NCBI GenBank assembly: GCA_910585715.1
Contig: CAJUEX010000025.1
Span: forward strand, 1 to 44,461
Source: an uncultured Lachnospiraceae bacterium
GTDB lineage: Bacteria; Bacillota; Clostridia; Lachnospirales; Lachnospiraceae
Direction of reading: 5' to 3'
DNA: 44,461 nucleotides
Shown: one piece after another, positions 9,175-16,672 of the stretch
How positions within the stretch are numbered: the stretch's first letter is position 1
How the letters are laid out: each line of letters opens with the position of its first letter
Made by a program: the position numbers and the translations under genes
The notes under the pieces: model-generated
Told to the model about the DNA's origin: nothing
Databases searched by the model: none
Seen by the model: the letters and a program-made list of their open reading frames with translations, nothing else

Positions 9175-9208
9175 ATGACGGATATAAAAAAGCATGATAT
9201 ACTATGCT
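9175..9208 (+). promoter_or_regulatory. Predicted promoter of response regulator with overlapping inverted repeat
   Basis: ATGACG at 9175-9180, 17-bp spacer, TATACT at 9198-9203. The -10 box sits inside an inverted repeat with arms AGCAT (9191-9195) and ATGCT (9204-9208), a possible operator. The -35 is weak. Confidence 0.4.
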
Positions 9209-9266
9209 GATAAGATGGTATTTGTGATATTTATACAAAATGCTTGATTTTAGAGGGGATATTTGT

Positions 9267-9974
9267 ATGGGTTTAAGAGTTGCTATATGTGATGATGAAA
9301 AAGAGATTTGTGAGGAAGTCAGAAAAAGATTGCTTGGCATAAAACCGATATATGAAATAACCATGTATCATTCGGGCAGGGAGCTGCTACAGGAAGAGGA
9401 ACCTTATCAGATAGTTTTTCTGGATGTTGATATGGATAACTTAAGCGGAATGGAAACAGCAGAAATGTTACGGGAAAGAGGAACGAATGAATGTATTATT
9501 TTTTTGTCCGGTTATGGGGAATATATGGCAGAAGCTTTTAAGGTCAGGGCATTTCGTTTTTTAAATAAGCCCATAGAAATGGAAGCTTTTCAGGAAGCAG
9601 TATTAGAAGCGGAAAGAGAAATGGAATGTACCCAAAAGCTGGCGGTTCATGCGGCTGGGGATATTTTTTTGATTAGCAAAAAGGATATTATTTATATGGA
9701 AGCTTTTGGAGACGGAACCTATATCTTTCTGAAAAAAGGTGAAATGATTAGAACTACTGAACCGCTGAAATACTGGTATAACAGGGTGGGAACGGAAGAT
9801 TTTTTTCAGGTTCATAAGTCTTATGTGGTGGCATATTCTTATGTAAAAGGTTTACGAAAAACAGAAGTGGAAATGGATTTTGCAAAAGAAATGATTCCTG
9901 TGTCAAGACGAAATAGAGTTAGTTTTAAGGAAGCTCTTTTGGAATATGCGGCGAAAAATAAGTGGTACAAATAA
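9267..9974 (+). CDS. LytTR-family response regulator (AgrA/LytR type)
   Basis: Two-component response regulator of 235 residues. The receiver domain (about 1-120) has acidic residues D9/D10, phosphoacceptor D53 in FLDVDMD and the conserved Lys in LNKPIE. The C-terminal LytTR DNA-binding domain spans roughly 130-230. The ATG at 9267 is preferred over one at 9240 because AGAGGGGA at 9252-9259 is correctly placed. No histidine kinase gene is adjacent, so it is an orphan in this window. The LytTR class often controls secreted peptides and envelope genes; the next three genes are envelope proteins, though a terminator lies in between. Confidence 0.9.
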   Translation: MGLRVAICDDEKEICEEVRKRLLGIKPIYEITMYHSGRELLQEEEPYQIVFLDVDMDNLSGMETAEMLRERGTNECIIFLSGYGEYMAEAFKVRAFRFLNKPIEMEAFQEAVLEAEREMECTQKLAVHAAGDIFLISKKDIIYMEAFGDGTYIFLKKGEMIRTTEPLKYWYNRVGTEDFFQVHKSYVVAYSYVKGLRKTEVEMDFAKEMIPVSRRNRVSFKEALLEYAAKNKWYK

Positions 9975-9987
9975 GTCGATTTTGCTG

Positions 9988-10038
9988 TTAACGTTTCCGG
10001 TCTATTAACCGTTTCCCGCTTGAAGGCTGCCGTTTGCC
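9988..10038 (+). promoter_or_regulatory. GTTT-centred direct repeats, possible LytTR sites
   Basis: AACGTTTCC, ACCGTTTCC and GCCGTTTGCC occur with their GTTT cores at 9993, 10011 and 10032 (spacings 18 and 21 bp). LytTR regulators typically bind ~9-bp direct repeats about two helical turns apart. The last repeat overlaps the -35 of a predicted promoter. The assignment is inference. Confidence 0.3.
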
Positions 10039-10062
10039 AAAGAACTATTGTAAAAATAAGAT
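10034..10062 (+). promoter_or_regulatory. Predicted promoter upstream of terminator
   Basis: TTGCCA at 10034-10039, 17-bp spacer, TAAGAT at 10057-10062. A transcript starting near 10069 would meet the terminator at 10076-10105 almost at once, so either this box is not used or it makes a very short or attenuated RNA. Confidence 0.35.
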
Positions 10063-10073
10063 ACTTTTTGTAT

Positions 10074-10106
10074 AAAAGCCTAAGGATAAAGCCTTGGGCT
10101 TTTTTG
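10074..10106 (+). terminator. Rho-independent terminator after response regulator
   Basis: AAGCCTAAGG (10076-10085) pairs with CCTTGGGCTT (10092-10101), including one wobble, around a 6-nt loop, followed by a T tract to 10105. Confidence 0.85.
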
Positions 10107-10245
10107 CAGAAAGGAGACGGAGAGAAGCAGTAATAGAAATATTATTGTAAAACAGAAGAAAAGAAGCGGGGAAGATGAAATCCCAAAAAGTAATAAAAGA
10201 TTGAAAAATAACAAAAAAATGATGACAGGATGAAAGGATTATAAA

Positions 10246-11232
10246 ATGAACAATAAAGTGAATGGTAAGATGAGTAAAAGATATGGAAAAACATTAGCTA
10301 GTTTGGTATTATTAGTAATTATTATTACTAATTCTATAATATCAGTGGAAGCAAGAACTCCACCTTATAAAACGGCATTGTCATTTTCAAATAAGACTTT
10401 TACAAATAATGATACTATTTCTAAATCTTTTAGAATTACAGGTAAGACAACTCATTGGTTTAAATTTAACAGTGGAAGTATGGGAGAATATAATATATTC
10501 TCAACTGGTACTGTAGATACAAGTGTTACATTGTACAAGAAGACATTCTCAGGCATTAAAAAGGTTGTAAGCGATGATAATAGCGGCAATTCAAGAAATT
10601 TTAAGCTGAATGTAGGGCTTGAAAAAAATAAAACCTATTATCTGGAAATTAATTATAAAGGCAGAGGTTATTCCAGTATATATCTTCAAATTAACTATGA
10701 TAAATATACCGGAGGCTTATTTAGCACCAAGGGAGGAAGCTGGGAGCCTTATAGCAATACTTATCAGTCGTATGCTTTGAATGGTCAGTTTTATAAAAAG
10801 GTTACCTATTTGACTTCAGCGCAGTCAGCTATATATGCAGCAGGGCTTTTGAATAAAAAATATTTGAAAATGTTGAATTCCGGAGTTCAAATAGGGGTTA
10901 TACTAGCTGCGGCTGGAATTTCTAAATATAGTGTACTTGGGAGAAAGATTATAGAAATGGGAAATACTACACTGGCAAACATTATTTCTTCTGTCTTATC
11001 CGTATGGGGATTAAAAGTTTTAGTACCTTTGGAAGTGCATATTATCAGGACAATTCAACAGAAAACTTCCAATTATAGATATGGACTTATAGTAACAACC
11101 ATATGGACTCAAAGGGGAATGTATACAAATAGTTATGAGAAATGGAATGTAAGAAATTCAAGTGTATATGGAAAAAAGTATTGCAGGGGAAGATTTAAGG
11201 CTGGAGATGTAAAAGTAGGAGGCTGGTATTGA
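10246..11232 (+). CDS. Secreted protein with PPC-like beta-sandwich, function unknown
   Basis: Exported protein of 328 residues. A signal peptide with a hydrophobic core at about 17-34 probably ends near VEA at residue 36. Residues about 40-155 resemble the bacterial pre-peptidase C-terminal (PPC) beta-sandwich: an N-terminal strand with HWFKF, then DTSVTLYKK, DDNSGNSRNF and NKTYYLEI. The C-terminal half (about 165-328) is not recognised; it has a hydrophobic stretch near 210-225 and a basic, Tyr-rich end. The region is AT-richer than the metabolic genes around it. It is followed at once by a small membrane protein and a Cys-rich lipoprotein. No enzymatic motif is visible. Confidence 0.75.
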   Translation: MNNKVNGKMSKRYGKTLASLVLLVIIITNSIISVEARTPPYKTALSFSNKTFTNNDTISKSFRITGKTTHWFKFNSGSMGEYNIFSTGTVDTSVTLYKKTFSGIKKVVSDDNSGNSRNFKLNVGLEKNKTYYLEINYKGRGYSSIYLQINYDKYTGGLFSTKGGSWEPYSNTYQSYALNGQFYKKVTYLTSAQSAIYAAGLLNKKYLKMLNSGVQIGVILAAAGISKYSVLGRKIIEMGNTTLANIISSVLSVWGLKVLVPLEVHIIRTIQQKTSNYRYGLIVTTIWTQRGMYTNSYEKWNVRNSSVYGKKYCRGRFKAGDVKVGGWY

Positions 11233-11233
11233 A

Positions 11234-11551
11234 ATGGAAAATAAGAGAAGCTGCTTGAAACATCTGGTAGTTTTAATATTTATAAATATAATAATATTGA
11301 CGTTAGTTCTTGCTTTTAGAGATTTTCCAAGGTACAATCAGCCTGAAAAAATTAAAAATTTAAAAGATGGCATACTGTTATTCAGTATTTTGCTTTTTGA
11401 TATAAATTCGTTAGAGTATGCTTATTTTAAAGGAAAAGGTCTGTCATATGAGGAAATAGAAGCCCGCCCTAAAAAATTACATACCAAAATAATCATAGGG
11501 ATAGCCACTGTATTGCTGGTTATAGAAGTTGGATTAACGATAATATTTTAA
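11234..11551 (+). CDS. Small membrane protein, unknown function
   Basis: A 105-residue protein with three likely transmembrane helices (about 8-27, 45-62 and 84-104) and a charged loop in the middle (KGKGLSYEEIEARPKKLHTK). It begins one base after the stop of the secreted protein gene, with GTAGGAGG at 11216-11222 inside that gene, so the two are co-translated. It is not recognised as a known family. A role in anchoring or handling the upstream secreted protein is only a contextual guess. Confidence 0.65.
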   Translation: MENKRSCLKHLVVLIFINIIILTLVLAFRDFPRYNQPEKIKNLKDGILLFSILLFDINSLEYAYFKGKGLSYEEIEARPKKLHTKIIIGIATVLLVIEVGLTIIF

Positions 11552-11562
11552 GGAGAACAAAC

Positions 11563-11868
11563 ATGGAAAAGAAAATAATAATACTGCTTATGCTGTGCAT
11601 ACTGATGATATCGGGCTGTGGGAAGTACTATGAAGAACCTTGTGAATGGTGCGATGCCACAAAGACGAAATGCTTTGAAAAGGAAGACGGAGGAAAATGC
11701 TACATATGTGATGTACATAGCAAACAATGCCTCTATTGCGATAAAAAAGTACAAAAACATTATTCCAGCCCCACAGGCATGGAGGTTTTTGTTTGTAATG
11801 AATGCTATGAGGAAGATATGGAATTGATGGAAGCGGTAAAGAATGGAGAATTTGAAGATTTAGAGTAA
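11563..11868 (+). CDS. Cysteine-rich lipoprotein with zinc-ribbon-like CxxC pairs
   Basis: A 101-residue lipoprotein. The signal peptide ends in lipobox ISGC with lipid-bearing Cys19. The exposed part contains four CxxC pairs (CEWC, CYIC, CLYC, CNEC) plus one further Cys, about nine cysteines in 80 residues, with an acidic C-terminus. This pattern resembles a treble-clef or zinc-ribbon metal site, unusual outside the cytoplasm. AAGGAG precedes the ATG. It follows the small membrane protein by 11 nt, so three envelope genes form one probable unit. Function is unknown; metal binding or a redox role is possible. Confidence 0.7.
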   Translation: MEKKIIILLMLCILMISGCGKYYEEPCEWCDATKTKCFEKEDGGKCYICDVHSKQCLYCDKKVQKHYSSPTGMEVFVCNECYEEDMELMEAVKNGEFEDLE

Positions 11869-11949
11869 AATGCCATAATTATATTTAGAGGTCTTGGCAA
11901 AGCCGCCGGCACATACGTCCTCATAAGTAAAACTGTTACAATCCCCCGG

Positions 11950-11978
11950 TTGCCGTTTGTTCCTCAATTTAGTATAAT
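11950..11978 (+). promoter_or_regulatory. Promoter of DUF4832-like gene
   Basis: TTGCCG at 11950-11955, 17-bp spacer, TATAAT at 11973-11978, giving a transcript start near 11985. Confidence 0.6.
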
Positions 11979-12017
11979 AACAAATATTGCTATTTAGAAA
12001 ACTTACAGGTGATCGGT

Positions 12018-13391
12018 TTGAAAAAAAGGATGAAATATCTATTTATGATGCTTATATTTGTTATTATTATTTTTCTCATACTCACTGTTTACATGATTTG
12101 GCAGCAAAAGGGTCACTGGAATTTTCAAGAAGGAAAGCAGATACTAAACAACCCTGACAGAGGCTTTTATATTCAGGTAAACAGCGCCGATTATGAGAGA
12201 ATCCCTGAGCTGGCAAAAGAGGTAAGGGTGATTCTGCTTGCTTTCCATATGGATGAATATATCCATGAGGAGCTATCGGAAGAAAAGATGGACGAGCTTC
12301 GTTGTGCTTTGGAAACTGCAAGGCAGGAGCAGGTGTCTGTTATTTTCAGAGCCGCATACGGATTTTATGATGACGTTTCAGAGCCGGAGAAAATGGAACG
12401 GATGGGAACGCATATAAGCCAGATTTCCAAGGTGCTAAATGAATATGAAGAGAACATTCTTGTAGTGCAGGCAGGAATGCTGGGAGAATACGGGGAATGG
12501 CATTCCAGCATCTATTTAGAGGGAAATGAAGAAAACCAGAAAAGAAGCAGGCTCTACATTTTAAGAAAGTGGGAAGAATATTTAAACCCGGAAATCAAGG
12601 TGGCAGTACGGCGTCCCAGATTTATACGGGAGGCAATGAAAGAAAATATTTTAGCAGGCAGGCTCAGCCTTCATAACGATGCGCTTTTGTCCACAGACAG
12701 CGACATGGGCACCTACGACGACCCGGACATGGGGCGAATGGAGGAGCTGGACTGGATGAAGAATGCCCTGGCAGAGCAGGTAAATGGGGGCGAAATGCCC
12801 ACACCGGAAGAATTCAGCCTTCCGGAAAATGCTGATAAAGAGTTTGGTTTGATGCATGTAACCTATCTGAATCTGAAATATAACGAAGAAGTTCTGAAAC
12901 GATGGTCTGATATGACCATGGACGACATGAATGCAAAGGACTATCTGGAAAATCATTTAGGATACCGCCTGTTTTTATCGGAGCTTGCCATGAGGAAAAT
13001 GTATTTTGAACCGGAATTGTCCATGGCTGGAATGCAGATACGCATAAAGCTGTGCAATACCGGCTATGGAGCTATTTCACCGAAATATAAGCTGTACCTT
13101 TCTCTGACTTCCGGTGAAAAACAGATTTTACAGGAGATTTCGCTGCCAAAGCTCTACAGTATTTCCAACAAGCAGACTGTGGAAGGGCAAATAACTGTTA
13201 AGATTCCGAAGGAATTTTTGCAGGATAGTGAAAATATTGTAATTGGTTTGAAAATAGCCGGGAATGAAGAGGTGAAGGAAGAGAAGAATTGTATAGAGCT
13301 TGCCAATCAGGAGCTTACTTACCGGGATGGGATAAATGAAGTGATTACATTGGAAAAGGTATCGAAATGGCTGTATAAGGTATCCAGATAG
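12018..13391 (+). CDS. DUF4874/DUF4832-like membrane-anchored protein
   Basis: About 457 residues. An N-terminal signal anchor is followed by the motif NPDRGFY and, further on, IFRAAYGF, VVQAGMLGEYGEWH and a C-terminal beta-rich section with a FEPELSMAG-type start. This is the layout of DUF4874 (TIM-barrel-like, resembling glycoside hydrolases) followed by DUF4832, families found on bacterial cell surfaces and thought to handle carbohydrates; the activity is not established. A TTG start at 12018 is preferred, since AGGTGATC at 12007-12014 is a strong anti-16S match; GTG 12009 and ATG 12030 are alternatives. The gene has its own promoter and appears monocistronic. Confidence 0.7.
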   Translation: MKKRMKYLFMMLIFVIIIFLILTVYMIWQQKGHWNFQEGKQILNNPDRGFYIQVNSADYERIPELAKEVRVILLAFHMDEYIHEELSEEKMDELRCALETARQEQVSVIFRAAYGFYDDVSEPEKMERMGTHISQISKVLNEYEENILVVQAGMLGEYGEWHSSIYLEGNEENQKRSRLYILRKWEEYLNPEIKVAVRRPRFIREAMKENILAGRLSLHNDALLSTDSDMGTYDDPDMGRMEELDWMKNALAEQVNGGEMPTPEEFSLPENADKEFGLMHVTYLNLKYNEEVLKRWSDMTMDDMNAKDYLENHLGYRLFLSELAMRKMYFEPELSMAGMQIRIKLCNTGYGAISPKYKLYLSLTSGEKQILQEISLPKLYSISNKQTVEGQITVKIPKEFLQDSENIVIGLKIAGNEEVKEEKNCIELANQELTYRDGINEVITLEKVSKWLYKVSR

Positions 13392-13417
13392 ATAAAGACA
13401 GATAAAGATTTTTTCTG

Positions 13418-13446
13418 TTGATGGAATGATAGCGAAGTGCTATAAT
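13418..13446 (+). promoter_or_regulatory. Promoter of cobalamin riboswitch transcript
   Basis: TTGATG at 13418-13423, 17-bp spacer and consensus TATAAT at 13441-13446. Transcription should begin near 13453, just before helix P1 of the riboswitch. Confidence 0.75.
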
Positions 13447-13455
13447 AAAAATCGG

Positions 13456-13615
13456 CTTGTCTGGGGAAACAGGTGTAATTCCTGTACGAGCCCGTCGCCG
13501 TAAGGCATAAATGAATTTCCGGAAATCTAACCAAAAGCCACAAATTGGGAAAAGCCATTGGAGTATATCTGAGAAGGCCGGTTGCCGGAATGCCAAGTCG
13601 AAATATCCAGACAGG
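13456..13615 (+). promoter_or_regulatory. Cobalamin (adenosylcobalamin-type) riboswitch aptamer
   Basis: The conserved core is readable: GGGAA...GGTGTAATTCC, then GCCCGTCGCCGTAA near 13489-13505, a GCCATTGGAG segment, and a degenerate B12 box AAGTC...CCAGAC at 13595-13612. The closing P1 helix pairs TGTCTGG (13458-13464) with CCAGACA (13607-13613). Downstream, 13616-13683 should hold the expression platform; no T-tract terminator is evident, so control of ribosome access is more likely. The following lipoprotein and ECF S component are thus predicted to be shut down when B12 is plentiful. Confidence 0.85.
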
Positions 13616-13683
13616 AAAATCCTCTTTTGATAACTGCGAGCGCCGGTTTTTAGGGGAAATAAAAAACAAAGGAGATTGAAAGC

Positions 13684-14274
13684 ATGCAAATGAAATGTAG
13701 TAAAAAAATATCGTCATTGCTTCTTTGTATGGTGCTTATTGTGGCTATGGCGCTGTTTACAACTGGTTGTAATGGCAATAACAGCCCTTCTGCAAAAGGG
13801 ACGGAGGAGACTGCCCAAACAGAGGAGACAGGACTGGCAGAGGAGGACGTTCAGACAGATAATACGGAACAGGCAGAAGAGGACATTCAGACCGATGATA
13901 CGGAACAGATAGAAGAAAATGTCCAGTCAGACGAAAATGCCCAGCCGGATGAGTCCGTTCAGGCAGAAGGAACTGTATTAGGAGAAGGAAATACAAAATT
14001 CATTCTCACGGTAGTGGATAAGGAAGGTGCGGAGACACAGTTTGAAATCCATACGGATAAAGAAACAGTAGGAGAGGCTTTGGAAGAGCTTGAACTGATT
14101 GACGGAGAAGAAGGGGAATATGGCCTTTATGTAAAAACAGTCAATGGTATAACTGCTGATTATGACAAGGATGGTGTGTATTGGGCATTTTATATCAATG
14201 GTGAATATGCGCAGACAGGAATTGATGTCACGGCAATTACAGAAGGGGACAATTATACCTTGAAGGTTGAATAA
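13684..14274 (+). CDS. DUF4430 (transcobalamin beta-domain-like) lipoprotein, probable B12 binder
   Basis: Surface lipoprotein of 196 residues. The lipobox FTTGC gives lipid-bearing Cys29. A 12-residue acidic unit (AEEDVQTDNTEQ-like) repeats from residue 52 to about 95 and forms a flexible stalk. Residues about 104-196 are a DUF4430 domain, with DGVYWAFYINGEYAQTG and a terminal GDNYTLKVE. DUF4430 is structurally related to the C-terminal cobalamin-binding domain of transcobalamin and intrinsic factor. The cobalamin riboswitch directly upstream and the ECF S component 2 nt downstream make a role in B12 capture the best reading. There is no N-terminal alpha/alpha barrel of the animal proteins. 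AAAGGAG at 13670-13676 supports the start. Confidence 0.8.
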   Translation: MQMKCSKKISSLLLCMVLIVAMALFTTGCNGNNSPSAKGTEETAQTEETGLAEEDVQTDNTEQAEEDIQTDDTEQIEENVQSDENAQPDESVQAEGTVLGEGNTKFILTVVDKEGAETQFEIHTDKETVGEALEELELIDGEEGEYGLYVKTVNGITADYDKDGVYWAFYINGEYAQTGIDVTAITEGDNYTLKVE

Positions 14275-14276
14275 GC

Positions 14277-14801
14277 ATGAAACTTACAATAAAGGAGATT
14301 GCCGTGTTTGGAATGCTTGGAGCTGTCATGTACGGTTCCAAGCTCATTATGGAGTTAATACCCAATGTGCATCTGCTTGGGGTTCTGACTGTGGCTTACA
14401 CGGTTGTTTACAGGAAAAAAGCATTGTACCCTATTTATACTTATGTAATTTTAAACGGTATTTTCTGCGGCTTTTCAGCCTGGTGGGTTCCATATTTATA
14501 TTTATGGACCATCCTTTGGGGAGCTGTCATGCTGCTTCCAAAAAAAATGCCGAAAAAAATAGAGCCGGTAATATATATGGCGGTATGTGCGGCTCATGGT
14601 TTTCTGTTTGGCACATTGTATGCGCCTTTGCAGGCAATCATGTTTGGATTGAATTTTCAGGGAATGATAGCCTGGATTGTTGCAGGACTGCCATGGGACT
14701 GCATTCATGGAATCAGCAATTTTTTTTGCGGAATATTGATAATGCCCATTGTTTTTGCATTAAGACAGGCGGAAAAAAATATCGGGAAAAGTCCATATTG
14801 A
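14277..14801 (+). CDS. ECF transporter S component, probable cobalamin importer subunit
   Basis: Substrate-binding membrane subunit of an energy-coupling-factor importer, 174 residues with five to six hydrophobic segments and the compact, aromatic-rich character of S components. The shared ECF module (two ATPases and a T protein) is not in the window and is normally encoded elsewhere. Placement 2 nt after the DUF4430 lipoprotein and under a cobalamin riboswitch indicates B12 or a precursor as substrate, similar in role to the CbrT-type cobalamin S proteins. Homology to CbrT itself cannot be judged by eye. A strong terminator follows. Confidence 0.8.
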   Translation: MKLTIKEIAVFGMLGAVMYGSKLIMELIPNVHLLGVLTVAYTVVYRKKALYPIYTYVILNGIFCGFSAWWVPYLYLWTILWGAVMLLPKKMPKKIEPVIYMAVCAAHGFLFGTLYAPLQAIMFGLNFQGMIAWIVAGLPWDCIHGISNFFCGILIMPIVFALRQAEKNIGKSPY

Positions 14802-14817
14802 CTTGTTATTTCATAAT

Positions 14818-14857
14818 GCCGGAGCAGGAAAAGCCTGCTCCGGTATTTTTCTTTTTA
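14818..14857 (+). terminator. Rho-independent terminator of the B12 uptake operon
   Basis: CCGGAGCAGG (14820-14829) pairs perfectly with CCTGCTCCGG (14835-14844) around a 5-nt loop, followed by a T-rich run to 14856. Confidence 0.92.
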
Positions 14858-14885
14858 TAATTGAGTTTCTTGTAACCACAGTAAA

Positions 14886-14945
14886 ACTGGACTGGTAAAA
14901 AAATAAAAAACTGGTTATTTTACAAATGCCAGAAAGCGGTATAAT
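14886..14945 (+). promoter_or_regulatory. pdxST promoter with ACTGG direct repeats
   Basis: TATAAT at 14940-14945 with TTTACA at 14919-14924 (15-bp spacer). Upstream lie ACTGG at 14886, ACTGGT at 14891-14896 and ACTGGT at 14910-14915, the last two 19 bp apart. Direct repeats at pdxST promoters are typical of MocR-type PdxR activators, but no pdxR gene is in the window, so the operator call is inference. Confidence 0.5.
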
Positions 14946-15000
14946 AGTGCAGGAACAAACGAACTATAACAACGAATTAGGAAAGGCAGGAAAAACAGTT

Positions 15001-15876
15001 ATGGAAGAAAACAGATATGAATTAAACAAACAGCTTGCACAAATGCTAAAGGGCGGCGTCATTATGGACGTAACCACACCGGAGCAGGCTAAGATTGCAG
15101 AGGAGGCAGGGGCATGTGCGGTAATGGCTTTGGAGCGTATTCCGGCAGATATCCGGGCTGCAGGCGGTGTTTCCAGAATGAGCGACCCGAAAATGATAAA
15201 AGGAATCCAGCAGGCAGTTTCCATTCCGGTTATGGCAAAATGCCGTATCGGACATTTTATGGAAGCAAGGATTTTGGAGGCAATTGAAATTGACTATATT
15301 GATGAAAGCGAAGTATTATCCCCGGCAGATGATATCTATCATATCAATAAGCACGATTTTAAGGTTCCTTTTGTATGTGGGGCACGGGATTTGGGAGAGG
15401 CGCTCAGACGGATTGGAGAAGGCGCTTCCATGATTCGCACGAAAGGGGAGCCGGGAACAGGAGATGTGGTGCAGGCAGTCCGCCATATGAGGGCTATGAA
15501 TGCAGAAATCAGACGGATACAGAATCTGCGGGCGGATGAATTATTTGAAGCGGCAAAACAGCTTCAGGTGCCTGCAGAGCTTGTGCAGTATGTCCATGAG
15601 CATGGAAAGCTTCCGGTGGTGAATTTTGCAGCCGGCGGAGTGGCAACGCCTGCAGATGCCGCATTGATGATGCATTTGGGAGCGGAAGGGGTATTTGTTG
15701 GTTCCGGCATATTCAAATCGGGTAACCCAGCCAAACGTGCTGCTGCCATTGTGAAATCAGTGGCTAACTATAACGATGCAGGGATGATTGCAGAACTGTC
15801 GGCTGATTTGGGAGAAGCAATGGTTGGAATCAACGAGCAGGAAATCCGGCTTTTGATGGCAGAGCGGGGAAAATAA
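15001..15876 (+). CDS. pdxS: Pyridoxal 5'-phosphate synthase, synthase subunit
   Basis: Builds PLP (vitamin B6) from ribose 5-phosphate, glyceraldehyde 3-phosphate and ammonia supplied by PdxT, as a dodecameric TIM-barrel enzyme in the cytoplasm. The 291 residues match the usual family length. Catalytic residues visible: D23 in IMDV, K80 in VMAKCRIGH and K148 in IRTKGEPGTGDV; the phosphate-binding FAAGGVATPADA and VFVGSGIF segments are intact. The in-frame ATG at 14926 is rejected because it lies upstream of the -10 box. pdxT follows after one base. Confidence 0.96.
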   Translation: MEENRYELNKQLAQMLKGGVIMDVTTPEQAKIAEEAGACAVMALERIPADIRAAGGVSRMSDPKMIKGIQQAVSIPVMAKCRIGHFMEARILEAIEIDYIDESEVLSPADDIYHINKHDFKVPFVCGARDLGEALRRIGEGASMIRTKGEPGTGDVVQAVRHMRAMNAEIRRIQNLRADELFEAAKQLQVPAELVQYVHEHGKLPVVNFAAGGVATPADAALMMHLGAEGVFVGSGIFKSGNPAKRAAAIVKSVANYNDAGMIAELSADLGEAMVGINEQEIRLLMAERGK

Positions 15877-15877
15877 G

Positions 15878-16441
15878 ATGAAGATTGGAATTTTAGCACT
15901 GCAGGGCGCCTTTTTGGAGCATGAGCATATGCTCCAAAGGATGGAAACCGATTATTTTGAAATCCGTCAGAAAAAGGATTTAGAGCAGCAGATGGATGGA
16001 TTTATTATACCCGGCGGCGAGAGTACTGTTATGGGAAAGCTTTTAAAAGAACTGGATATGTTTGAAATACTTCGGGACAGAATTTTGTCCGGGCTGCCCG
16101 TTTTTGGAACCTGTGCCGGGTTGATATTACTGGCAAAGGAAGTAGAAGACAATCCAACTTATTTTGGAAGCATGAATATCCGGGTAAAAAGAAATGCTTA
16201 CGGGAGACAGCTTGGCAGTTTTTACACCCGACAGGATTTTGCAGGCATCGGTGTCATTCCCATGTCCTTTATCCGCGCCCCGTACATAGCAGAGGCATAT
16301 GAAGGGGTTCAAATACTTGCATGGGCAGAGGGGAAAATAGTCGCCGCCCGTCAGGGAAACCAGCTTGTAACCGCCTTTCATCCGGAGGTGAATGAGGATG
16401 TAAGGGTTCATCAATATTTTCTGGATATGATTTGCCGGTAA
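15878..16441 (+). CDS. pdxT: Pyridoxal 5'-phosphate synthase, glutaminase subunit
   Basis: Class I glutamine amidotransferase that supplies ammonia to PdxS. The 187 residues have the catalytic triad: Cys79 in FGTCAGL, and His168 and Glu170 in FHPEVNED. The GGESTVMGK oxyanion/substrate loop is also present. It starts one base after the pdxS stop; both subunits are made from one message. No convincing terminator follows, only a hairpin at 16531-16562. Confidence 0.95.
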   Translation: MKIGILALQGAFLEHEHMLQRMETDYFEIRQKKDLEQQMDGFIIPGGESTVMGKLLKELDMFEILRDRILSGLPVFGTCAGLILLAKEVEDNPTYFGSMNIRVKRNAYGRQLGSFYTRQDFAGIGVIPMSFIRAPYIAEAYEGVQILAWAEGKIVAARQGNQLVTAFHPEVNEDVRVHQYFLDMICR

Positions 16442-16530
16442 GAAGGGAAACGAATGGAATAGGAGAAATGGAACGGATAGAAAAACAAATACAAATGATC
16501 AAGTTATGATTTTACAGGTACTATGGGATA

Positions 16531-16562
16531 GTGGCACTTCTGCTTTTGGCAGCAGTGCCATT
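16531..16562 (+). terminator. Hairpin after pdxT, possible weak terminator
   Basis: TGGCACT (16532-16538) pairs with AGTGCCA (16554-16560), extended inward by CTGC/GCAG across a one-base mismatch. Only a short TTT follows, so termination would be inefficient. Confidence 0.45.
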
Positions 16563-16590
16563 TGAAATTAAGCAAAAGCAGTTGGAAGAA

Positions 16591-16619
16591 TTGTAAAATA
16601 CCATATTTTTATGTATAAT
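16591..16619 (+). promoter_or_regulatory. Promoter of nitrilase-family gene
   Basis: TTGTAA at 16591-16596, 17-bp spacer, consensus TATAAT at 16614-16619. Confidence 0.65.
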
Positions 16620-16672
16620 TAGAAAGCATTAAAAGAAAACATCAAATGGACGAAAAAGTGTGGGGAAGCAGT

